Positions 1-6,855 of a stretch of DNA of 20,279 nt are shown piece after piece (positions within the stretch are counted from its first letter, which is position 1; every line of letters begins with the position of its first letter). The notes under the pieces were generated by a model. The model saw only the letters and a list, made by a program, of their open reading frames with translations, ran no database searches and was not told the DNA's origin. The translations under genes were made by a program, and so were the position numbers. The DNA is from a virus, in IMG/VR virus record IMGVR_UViG_3300043137_000253, positions 1-20,279 of that record; one strand, given 5' to 3'.

Positions 1-2263
1 TAGCAACAGTTGGAAAAGATGTATATGTACCAGCACCCGTGTTAGTAATCGCAGTAACAGTACCACCATTAGAGATATTCACCCCTGAACTACCAGCGGC
101 TAGGTCTATTGCTCCTGTTCCTTTGGATTGAAATACTTGGGAGATGTTGGTGTCAGGCCCTTGTGACGAAAATACTGGAGATTGAGTTGTTGATGCTCCA
201 GCAACTTGCAAATAATTAACCGCTGTTGCTACAGAGCCATCAATCCTAAATTGACGAGATGTATAACCGTTTTGGTTATAAAAATTAAATGCGCCTGTGC
301 TTTTAGTTATGAAAGCCAAGTTTGGGGCGGCATCGCTACCTTGAGCAGAAATTGTAGGAGGCAAGCCAGTAGCCGCACCAGTCACCTGAACGTAATTGAC
401 TGCTGATGCGGTGTGGGCTACTTGGAATTGATTAAGCCCGCCATTACTTGTTGTAAAAGAAATAGAGCCTGTACCTTTAGAAGTTATAGCAAGGCTTACA
501 TTTGTGTCTGAACCTGCTGAACCTAAAACTGGAGGATTACTTGCTTGTCTACCAGCCGCAAAAATATAATTTACAGCCGACCCAGATAGAAAATACTCTG
601 TTGCTTTAAATGCAGTCCCGTTAGCTGTATTTAAGTTAACAGCACCAGTACCCTTGGTAGTCAGGTTTAGGTCTATGTTGGTGTCTGAGCCTTGAGATGA
701 CAGAATTGGCCCTGAAGCAGTAACAGAGCCAGATGCTTGCAAATAGTTAATAGGGGCTGTAACTGTTCCTGAAACTTGAAACTGTCTATTTCCAGAAGCA
801 CCATTTGTGGAAAAGATTAAAGCACCAGTTCCCTTTGAAACAGATGCCAAAGAAACATTTGTATCACTACCCTGTGCGCTAATTGCTGTCCAGTTGGTTG
901 TTGATGAACCAGTTACCTGAACGTAATTGACTGCTGAACCAGTATTGGCAACAACAAGTTGTTTTTGAGTGTTATTGCTTGCGGTGTAAAAGTTAATTGT
1001 TCCACCGCCAGTAGAAATCAATCCAAGGTTGGCGGTATTTGCGGCAACAATCTGTTGTTCATTGATGCCAGCGTTTCGTGTAAATTGCGTGTATGTTGTT
1101 GTTCCACCAGCAACAGGGTCAACCTGTACGTTACGAGAAGTTGACGAACCTCCTAAGTAAGAAGTTCCAGTAGCAGTAAGCGTAGTAAACGTACCAGCCG
1201 CAGGGGTTGTGCCTCCTATGACTGTGTTGTCAATAGTGCCACCAGTAATTGCAACGGCATTAGCACCTTGTGTAGCAATAGAACCTAATCCAAGATTAGT
1301 CCTTGATGTAGATACATCAGCAACGTCTGAAAGATTATTAGCAGACATCAATGCACCAGCAGCAGACACATATGCGGCTACCCACATAGTGCCTTCATAT
1401 ACTTTCATTACATTAGATGTTGTATTAAAATACAATGCACCAGTAATTAGTGGATTACCATCGTTATCCACTGTTGGGTCGCTTGCTTTAGGACCAAGAT
1501 AACGGTCATCAAAGTTATCAAATGCCGCAAGAGCCGCATCTTTAGCCGCAACAGCAGTTGCCGCTGATGCGCTTGCATTAGACGCACTTGTTGCAGCTCC
1601 AGACGCAGAGGATGCAGACTGTACCGCATATGCCTGTGCATCAATAGCTGAAAGGTTAGCACTACCACTATAACTTAAAGCACTGTTCTTATATCCTTCG
1701 GCTTGTGACGCTGAGGTAGCCGCATTTGAAGCAGAGATACCCGCAGACGTAGCTGAGGTACCCGCAGTTGTTGCACTGGCAAAAGCTAAGTTAGCCTGTG
1801 TAGTCGCTGTGTTAGCTGAAGATGAAGCACTGCTTGCTGAATTACTTGCGTTAGTTGCTGAGGTAGATGCGTTAGATGCTGAAGTAGAAGCATTAGACGC
1901 AGACGTACTTGCGCTAGTAGCACTTGCTAAAGCCTCAGCCGCCTTTGTTGTTGCTACACCAGACGCAGATGTTGCGGTAGTAGCTGAATTAGTTGCAGAC
2001 GTTGCCGCATTAGTTGCCGTTGTTGCCGCAGATGTTGCTGTTGAAGCAGAAGCCGTAGCAGAGTTAGCAGAGGATAAAGCAGATGAAGCAGAACTTGCAG
2101 CAGCAGTTGCAGAAGCTTGTGCTTGTGTTGCAGCTAATTCAGCCGCAGCCGCTTCCTCTGCAGCCAATTGTTGATAACTTACATTTGTTGTTGTGTTTAC
2201 GTCATCATATTGTCCACCACTAGATATACTAGCGGTTGACCCAGGTTTTTGTTCATATGCCAT
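1..2263 (-). CDS. Tail fiber protein, C-terminus beyond the window
   Basis: An open frame of 754 codons starts at ATG 2263 behind GAGAGGT and is still open at base 2. The short N-terminus (MAYEQKPGSTASIS) is followed from about residue 35 to 235 by an Ala/Ser/Thr-rich stretch of the kind seen in the stalks of lambda side-tail-fiber-like proteins. Around residues 245-295 is a segment with FDDRYLG, DPTVDNDGNPL and ALYFNTTSNVMKVYEG, a pattern I recognise from many phage tail fiber proteins. Next comes NNLSDVADVSTSRTNLGLG, also common in fibers. From about residue 432 on there are five tandem 60-residue repeats. The probable role is an elongated trimeric virion fiber that contacts the host surface. 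It starts 11 bases after the adaptor gene. The receptor-binding tip, or a chaperone domain if present, would lie outside the window. Confidence 0.88.
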   Translation of the reverse strand, partial: MAYEQKPGSTASISSGGQYDDVNTTTNVSYQQLAAEEAAAAELAATQAQASATAAASSASSALSSANSATASASTATSAATTATNAATSATNSATTATSASGVATTKAAEALASATSASTSASNASTSASNASTSATNASNSASSASSSANTATTQANLAFASATTAGTSATSAGISASNAATSASQAEGYKNSALSYSGSANLSAIDAQAYAVQSASSASGAATSASNASASAATAVAAKDAALAAFDNFDDRYLGPKASDPTVDNDGNPLITGALYFNTTSNVMKVYEGTMWVAAYVSAAGALMSANNLSDVADVSTSRTNLGLGSIATQGANAVAITGGTIDNTVIGGTTPAAGTFTTLTATGTSYLGGSSTSRNVQVDPVAGGTTTYTQFTRNAGINEQQIVAANTANLGLISTGGGTINFYTASNNTQKQLVVANTGSAVNYVQVTGSSTTNWTAISAQGSDTNVSLASVSKGTGALIFSTNGASGNRQFQVSGTVTAPINYLQASGSVTASGPILSSQGSDTNIDLNLTTKGTGAVNLNTANGTAFKATEYFLSGSAVNYIFAAGRQASNPPVLGSAGSDTNVSLAITSKGTGSISFTTSNGGLNQFQVAHTASAVNYVQVTGAATGLPPTISAQGSDAAPNLAFITKSTGAFNFYNQNGYTSRQFRIDGSVATAVNYLQVAGASTTQSPVFSSQGPDTNISQVFQSKGTGAIDLAAGSSGVNISNGGTVTAITNTGAGTYTSFPTVA
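60..960 (-). repeat. Five tandem ~60-residue repeats in the tail fiber
   Basis: The motif VNYLQV/VNYVQV recurs at about 922, 742, 562, 391 and 211, giving spacings of 180, 180, 171 and 180 bases. Each unit has the order AVNYxQVxG, then SxQGSDTNxSL, then SKGTGAxxF, then a QFxV-like end. Units 2 and 3 are the most diverged. The protein repeat is clear, but the DNA is too diverged for this to be a recent slippage product. It probably forms successive beta-rich shaft segments. Confidence 0.8.
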
Positions 2264-2273
2264 TATTTACCTC

Positions 2274-3185
2274 TCAAATTAAACCATTTGTATTAAAATT
2301 GGTTTGAACATTACCACCCAGACTTCTACGCCACTTTTCTTCTTTGTTCAAAGATTGAATGTTATCGGAGAATTTACCGTAGTATCGCTGTTCCATTTTA
2401 TCGTCAAACAGGTATGCACCTAAATTATAGAGTGCACCCCAGATTAATAGTCGTTCATTCTGGTCTCTCAACCAGTTATCTACTTCATTACCAATATACA
2501 TCTTTGTTGTTACTGTTGGGTTATACGCTGACGCTTCTGCATAAGTAGCAAAACATTGCGTAACACCATCTTTTGTACTAAAATAAAGATTAGTACCACC
2601 AGACACAACCAGAGTTAAATATGGTTGATAAGCATCTGAAAGATTAATAATGTAGTTAATAGGTGTAACATTATAAACAGCATTAAGAGATGGAAGTCGT
2701 TTGTAATAATGAATCTCTAATGTAGCACCAACAGCTAATTGTGGGTGAATATAAATTTTATTGTCTTGCCACATCCAGTTGTATACAGAATATTTTTCAC
2801 TGTATAAATCAAAGAATGTTCTTTTGTCTGTTACTTCATTAAATACTTTACTTACATTAGATGGATAAGTAGAATATGTTGTACCCATATTATCCTGAGC
2901 AAGTGTACGAATATAAGTAAACTGTGTTAAGTCTTCAGGAATATTAAACGAGGTATAAGCGTTACCATAAGGAAGACCTGCGCTTCCGTCTCCTGTATTG
3001 TCTCCAGCTACAACTGTGTAGGTTACTGTTTCTTCCAATGGGGGAATACGTAACAATCGATAGCACTCATCAGCAGAATATGATAAGCAATCCTGAATGA
3101 CGCTGTCTGGAATAGTATTTACTTCGGGTTTGTTTGACCAGTCACGTACTTTAGCTACGAGTGCGTCATATCGGGGTGTTGCCAT
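2274..3185 (-). CDS. Head-tail adaptor-like protein (SU10 / T7 gp11 type)
   Basis: The 303-aa protein starts at ATG 3185 behind TAGGAGAA. The N-terminus (MATPRYDALVAKVRDWSN) leads into a helical part, a beta-rich middle with WMWQDNKIYIHPQL and LEIHYYKRLPSL, and a C-terminal helical part with NERLLIWGALYNLGAYLFDD. This order (helix, then aromatic beta strands with an IxYYKRLP-type strand, then a GALYxLGxYLxD helix) matches what I know of adaptor proteins that bind under the portal ring in SU10- and T7-type virions. Its place between the capsid cluster and the tail fiber agrees. The family call rests on pattern recognition, not a search. An alternative is another tail-tube or nozzle-proximal protein. 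Confidence 0.65.
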   Translation of the reverse strand: MATPRYDALVAKVRDWSNKPEVNTIPDSVIQDCLSYSADECYRLLRIPPLEETVTYTVVAGDNTGDGSAGLPYGNAYTSFNIPEDLTQFTYIRTLAQDNMGTTYSTYPSNVSKVFNEVTDKRTFFDLYSEKYSVYNWMWQDNKIYIHPQLAVGATLEIHYYKRLPSLNAVYNVTPINYIINLSDAYQPYLTLVVSGGTNLYFSTKDGVTQCFATYAEASAYNPTVTTKMYIGNEVDNWLRDQNERLLIWGALYNLGAYLFDDKMEQRYYGKFSDNIQSLNKEEKWRRSLGGNVQTNFNTNGLI

Positions 3186-3205
3186 ATTATTATTCTCCTA
3201 ATATA

Positions 3206-3529
3206 TCAGAGAGCCTTTACATTACTTGTTTTAAGCAAAGGATAGTCTGTTTCAATAATTTGTTTTAGTCGTCTCATGCTTGCGGGATCGTGCATGAATG
3301 TGTCTGAATGAATATCCAGACCATATTTAGTTAAGATATCGATAGCTACAATATCTGGGATAATAGCAAATGATCGATAAGTACGACCATTAGCGGCAAA
3401 GGAGTCTAGCTCACGTTGCTGTGCGGCATACTCTTTGTATGCGCCTACATCTTGTTCAAGACGAAAGTCTTTTTCGTCAGTCTTAACTTGGAAACTATTT
3501 TTGTTTCCTTCTTGTGATAGAAAGCCCAT
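3206..3529 (-). CDS. Hypothetical protein of the virion module, 107 aa
   Basis: ATG 3529 follows AGAGGACAC, a good ribosome-binding site, and the gene starts 13 bases after the previous stop. The charged N-terminus (about residues 9-42) is likely helical. The second half (residues 50-107) is compact, with RTYRSFAIIPDIVAIDI and DPASMRRLKQIIETDYPLLK. There is no signal peptide or membrane segment. I do not recognise the family. Lying between the capsid gene and the adaptor-like gene, it could be a minor head or head-completion protein, but that is inferred from position only. Confidence 0.72.
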   Translation of the reverse strand: MGFLSQEGNKNSFQVKTDEKDFRLEQDVGAYKEYAAQQRELDSFAANGRTYRSFAIIPDIVAIDILTKYGLDIHSDTFMHDPASMRRLKQIIETDYPLLKTSNVKAL

Positions 3530-3542
3530 GTGTCCTCTTACA

Positions 3543-3830
3543 TTAATTGGTCATGTAGTTGCTGAAAGCACCGTCATTAGTGAAACAACCATATTCATAT
3601 TTTGTATTAGCACCTGTAAACGCAGGTGTTGCCGCAACCACCAAAGCTCCAGCAGTTCCATTAGCACCGTCATAATATTTTACCTGAGTAATCTTACCAC
3701 GAATAACTTTTGGTGCGGCATAACTAGAGCCAGCATCATAAGTGTCTGCAGATGTAGCAACATTTACTACATGATTATCAGGAATATATTGACGAGTACC
3801 ATCTGTAGCAGTAATTCGTAGAAATTCCAT
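3543..3830 (-). CDS. Hypothetical protein downstream of the capsid gene, 95 aa
   Basis: ATG 3830 follows AAAAGGAACACAA. The small protein is Gly/Ala/Thr-rich and probably beta-rich: an MEFLRITATDGTRQYIPDNH start, a central VIRGKITQVKYYDG and a short acidic tail. It lies just past the terminator that follows the major capsid gene. Small beta-rich proteins next to capsid genes are sometimes head decoration proteins, and that role is possible here, but no diagnostic motif is seen. The family is not recognised. Confidence 0.7.
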   Translation of the reverse strand: MEFLRITATDGTRQYIPDNHVVNVATSADTYDAGSSYAAPKVIRGKITQVKYYDGANGTAGALVVAATPAFTGANTKYEYGCFTNDGAFSNYMTN

Positions 3831-3850
3831 TTGTGTTCCTTTTGAGATTT

Positions 3851-3891
3851 AAAAATAAAAAGGGAAGTAAGGTTTCCCTCACCTCCCTTTA
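3851..3891 (-). terminator. Rho-independent terminator after the major capsid gene
   Basis: Read leftward, AAAGGGA (3890-3884) pairs with TCCCTTT (3865-3859), followed by a TTTTTATTTTT tail (3861-3851). It sits about 20 bases past the capsid stop. It would end or attenuate transcription after the most highly expressed virion gene, leaving the genes to its left at a lower level. Confidence 0.8.
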
Positions 3892-3909
3892 TAGGTTAGT
3901 TAGCTACTA

Positions 3910-5025
3910 TTAAGCGCCAGACAAACCGAAAATCATTCCGCATCCTTTTGGATTCCTGCACTCAAGTGTACCCTCTTCAACGATTTGACCGATGATAGAG
4001 TCACCCAGCTGACCGAGGTCAACTTCTTGCAGAGGACGCAAGCTAGCGTAGCTGAACCACATTGGGTCATACAAGAACGCTGTGAAGTTAGCTGCATTGT
4101 CTAAACCAGAAACAGCAGTATTAGAAATACCCATTACGTAGTTAGGAACAACCATGATGTCACCGAAGTCAGACATGTAGATTTCAACTGACTGACGGAG
4201 TTTACCGTCTGCGTCAATGTTACGGCGAACGTTACCGTCACCAGCATTAGAAGTGCTAGAACCTGCAGACTGAGCCTTAGCAGAGAACACACGACGGTTA
4301 GCAGGAGACAACATCAATTTAGTTGCCTTACCACCGTTTTCGTAGATGCCTTGCATTACTGTGTCAACGTGTGACAAAGCCAAAGAGACTTTATCAGCAG
4401 AAGTAACAGTAGTGAAAGTACCGCAAACACCACCACCTGGATTTGTAGGTGCTGTGTACTCAGAAGGAGTAGTTAACACGTTCAAAGCAGTAGCAGGAGT
4501 TGTGCTAGCAGCAGTGTAGTTAACCCAAGCTTGGTAGCCACCGAAAGTACGGGTGCCAGAACCGTTAGAAGATTTCCAACCGTTTACCAAGTCGAACTCA
4601 ACGTCACGGCGAAGTTCGGTACCACGCTTTTTGAGCTGGTAAGCGTATTCGTCAGCAACACCAGCTTGGTCAACAGCACGTTTAGTGCCAGTAACTGTAA
4701 CTGTTTTAGAGTTGATCTGTGTGTAGTTACCCAAACGTGTACGGAAGGGTTCAGCTGCTTGAGCTGCATTTTGTGTAGAATATGATACACCCTCGGCAAC
4801 AGGAGCAGAAGTTGGGGCTGCCAACTCGTCTGTTTGCCACTCGTGAAACACAGCCGTAGCTTTTGTCTTGCCGATAGAGGACAAGAAAGGTGTCTCATCA
4901 CGAGAGATCATAGAAATAAAGTTCGCCAAGTCTTCACGCTCACCAGCGTTGACAGCGTTACCAGTAGCAGATGCGCTACGTGCGGCAGCCTTAGGGCCAC
5001 CTGTTGCAAAAGTTTGTCCAGCCAT
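3910..5025 (-). CDS. Major capsid protein, SU10 type (DUF5309 family)
   Basis: This 371-aa protein starts at ATG 5025 behind AAAAGGAAA. Features I recognise from the DUF5309 / SU10 major capsid family are REDLANFISMISRDETPFL near residue 30, then HEWQTDELAAP, a TRLGNYTQINSKTVTVTGT segment, AVDQAGVADEYAYQLKKRG, the MLSPANRRVFS strand, VEIYMSDFGDIMVVPN and the C-terminal LRPLQEVDLGQLGDS with VEEGTLECRNPKGCGMIFG. The order and full length match a HK97-fold coat protein of this family. It would form the icosahedral shell around the scaffold encoded just upstream. The gene is flanked by the scaffold gene and a strong terminator. No separate prohead protease is seen in the window. Confidence 0.92.
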   Translation of the reverse strand: MAGQTFATGGPKAAARSASATGNAVNAGEREDLANFISMISRDETPFLSSIGKTKATAVFHEWQTDELAAPTSAPVAEGVSYSTQNAAQAAEPFRTRLGNYTQINSKTVTVTGTKRAVDQAGVADEYAYQLKKRGTELRRDVEFDLVNGWKSSNGSGTRTFGGYQAWVNYTAASTTPATALNVLTTPSEYTAPTNPGGGVCGTFTTVTSADKVSLALSHVDTVMQGIYENGGKATKLMLSPANRRVFSAKAQSAGSSTSNAGDGNVRRNIDADGKLRQSVEIYMSDFGDIMVVPNYVMGISNTAVSGLDNAANFTAFLYDPMWFSYASLRPLQEVDLGQLGDSIIGQIVEEGTLECRNPKGCGMIFGLSGA

Positions 5026-5054
5026 TTTTTATTTTCCTTTTAGTGAGAAATGTT

Positions 5055-6191
5055 TTAAAGTTTTTTGCTCACCGAAGAAATACGTTTTAGAAAATCTAAT
5101 TCGTCTTGTTTAGATCCTTGACCATTAAGAACTTTAGCTCGGTTATTATTAACGGCTTGCTTCTCTTTTTGAGAACTCGGTGTTCCCTTCTTTGAGGGTA
5201 TCGATTTCACGTTTGGAGTTGCCTTTCGTTTTGCTTCACCTGTTTCTTTTGCAGTTTTAAGTTTACGATAATCATTGATGAATTTGACTACGTTAGGGTC
5301 ATAAATACCCTCTAGTAATTCTTCAGGAATACCTTCTTTAATAGCGAACTCACGAATATTCTTAGCAACTTTTTCTGAGTAGTCAGGAATAAGAGTCGTA
5401 ATCGTCTCTTCATACTGCTTCAGTAACACTTGTTGTTGTTCAATTTGTTGAGCTTGAATCTTTTCGACTACAGATTTAGTTTGTTGTTCACGTTTATTAC
5501 GTGCGTTCCAATACTTTTCCTGTACTTCTTCAAGTTGCTCTTTGAGTTCCCTAGCTGTGTAGGTATCACCTTCTTCTCGGGCTTTATCGATTTCGCCTTT
5601 GACTTTATGATATTGTTGTGCAAGATTAGTTTCAACAGCGGTTAGTTCTTCATTAATAACTGAACCAAGTTGAATAATCTCTTGTAACTTTTCTGCTCGT
5701 TCTTGGTCGATCTGTTTCTTCAGTTCGCCTAATTCACGCCCCTTTTGAGATAGATGTTTGTCAGTAGAATAACCCTTACGGATTTCTTCTAGGGTAACAT
5801 ACTCGGTTTTACCGTCAACTGTGACAGGTACTTTGTACTCCCAGTCAATATCTTCTTCAGAAGGCAATTCAGTATCTTGGGTAGACGTATCATCCTCAAC
5901 ATTATCTTCTTCCTCTGAGTCACTTGACTCTTCCTCTTCATCTAGGTCATTTTCAGACTCGGTATCGTTCTCTTCTTGGGCTTCTTCTTCCGATACTTCA
6001 TCTGGACTTGGGACGTCATCGCCTTCTTCTGGTAGAGATTCTTTAAGACCCAACAGTTCTGCTGCTGGAGAATTACGTAGAATGTCATCAAGGCTCTTCA
6101 CTTCCAAGTCTGCACTATTCGATCCGTCATCAAAACTCTGGCTACTGATTTCAGAAGCTGGAGTGCTGGTAGAGAGATGTGGTAGATTCAT
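5055..6191 (-). CDS. Capsid scaffolding-like protein
   Basis: The 378-aa protein is encoded directly before the major capsid gene, 29 bases away. Its make-up is typical of phage scaffolds. Residues about 45-115 are a strongly acidic, disordered Glu/Asp/Ser tract (DLDEEEESSDSEEEDNVEDD). Residues about 155-265 are a Gln/Glu/Lys-rich coiled coil. The C-terminal third is basic (KRKATPNVKSIPSKKGTP, NNNRAKVLNGQGSK). A basic C-terminus is where scaffolds usually bind coat protein. ATG 6191 has a weak upstream AAAGG about 12 bases away. Scaffolds diverge fast, so the call rests on composition and gene order. Confidence 0.78.
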   Translation of the reverse strand: MNLPHLSTSTPASEISSQSFDDGSNSADLEVKSLDDILRNSPAAELLGLKESLPEEGDDVPSPDEVSEEEAQEENDTESENDLDEEEESSDSEEEDNVEDDTSTQDTELPSEEDIDWEYKVPVTVDGKTEYVTLEEIRKGYSTDKHLSQKGRELGELKKQIDQERAEKLQEIIQLGSVINEELTAVETNLAQQYHKVKGEIDKAREEGDTYTARELKEQLEEVQEKYWNARNKREQQTKSVVEKIQAQQIEQQQVLLKQYEETITTLIPDYSEKVAKNIREFAIKEGIPEELLEGIYDPNVVKFINDYRKLKTAKETGEAKRKATPNVKSIPSKKGTPSSQKEKQAVNNNRAKVLNGQGSKQDELDFLKRISSVSKKL

Positions 6192-6215
6192 AATATTCTT
6201 TTACCTTTGTGTCCG

Positions 6216-6452
6216 TTATTGTTTGGCTTCAGCTTTAGCTTTTTTAGCTACAGCCATACGTTCAGCGAAATCTGCCTTAGGTTTTTCCATAAGACGATCA
6301 ATAGCATCAATTGCATTTGTTAAATTAACAAAAGTTGGTGCATAATTCCCCGCTCGACCTACGCCGCCATTTGATCCGCATTGGACCAATTCACGTAGGA
6401 TTTCTTCTCGTGCTTTCTCAAGCACATCTTTTGCCTTACTCATATCACTCAT
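6216..6452 (-). CDS. Small helical hypothetical protein, 78 aa
   Basis: ATG 6452 was chosen because GAGGA lies five bases upstream, overlapping the end of the preceding gene (stop 6456-6454); a second in-frame ATG at 6443 is the alternative. A longer reading to 6533 would lie wholly inside the neighbouring gene and was discarded. The protein is mostly helical: residues 5-22 (KAKDVLEKAREEILRELV), a short glycine-rich link (CGSNGGVGRAGNYAP), a helix around 40-55 and a Lys/Ala-rich tail. It lies between a 118-aa gene and the scaffold. The family is not recognised. Confidence 0.72.
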   Translation of the reverse strand: MSDMSKAKDVLEKAREEILRELVQCGSNGGVGRAGNYAPTFVNLTNAIDAIDRLMEKPKADFAERMAVAKKAKAEAKQ

Positions 6453-6453
6453 A

Positions 6454-6810
6454 TTATTCCTCAGACCCCTCTTGGGTATTTTTGTTTTGTTGATTAATGA
6501 ACTTAACGTTATTACCGTACATTTCAATACCAACTAGTTTTTCCTTAACACTACCTAATGCCATAGCAGTATGATACAGATACTCTCGTTCCTTGGAACA
6601 ATGAGGCTCTGTCTTCAACCACGTAACAAAAAGGTCAGCGAGGATTTCGCTATATGCGTCACCAAAGAATTGTTCACGTTCTCGCTGAACAAACTCTGCA
6701 CGACCTAAAGCGACTTGGGCTTCACGGAAAGGTTCTACCTTCATATGCCCGTCTTCATGATCCATCCGTGGTTTCACTTTCTTGTGGAACCCATCTCGGT
6801 ATTTATCCAT
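6454..6810 (-). CDS. Hypothetical protein after the portal gene, 118 aa
   Basis: ATG 6810 is preceded by an A/T-rich leader with only a weak ribosome-binding site, just past a terminator-like hairpin. The His/Lys-rich N-terminus (HKKVKPRMDHEDGHMKVEPF) leads to a helical core with REREQFFGDAYSEILADLF and TWLKTEPHCSKEREYLYHTA, and an Asn/Gln/Glu-rich tail. Proteins of about this size with an ExLxxLFxxWLKTEPxxxxxREYLY pattern occur beside portal genes in other phages in my memory, but I know no function. Position suggests a role in head assembly. Confidence 0.72.
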   Translation of the reverse strand: MDKYRDGFHKKVKPRMDHEDGHMKVEPFREAQVALGRAEFVQREREQFFGDAYSEILADLFVTWLKTEPHCSKEREYLYHTAMALGSVKEKLVGIEMYGNNVKFINQQNKNTQEGSEE

Positions 6811-6821
6811 AATTTATTTCT

Positions 6822-6849
6822 AAAAAGACTCCCCCATTCCTGAGGGAGG
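6822..6849 (-). terminator. Probable terminator after the portal gene
   Basis: Read leftward, CTCCC (6848-6844) pairs with GGGAG (6833-6829), followed by CTTTTTA (T-run at 6826-6822). The stem is short with a 10-base loop, so it is more likely an attenuator than a full stop. Confidence 0.5.
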
Positions 6850-6855
6850 TTATTG

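Noticed and set aside
1809-2174. A 121-codon plus-strand open frame rich in Ala, Val, Leu and Asp
   Set aside because: It is the reverse of the Ala/Ser/Thr-rich stalk of the tail fiber, a repeat-codon shadow.
5821-6345. A Ser-rich 174-codon plus-strand open frame
   Set aside because: It is the antisense of the acidic tract of the scaffold gene (GAA/GAC runs read as TTC/TCT), with no start signal.
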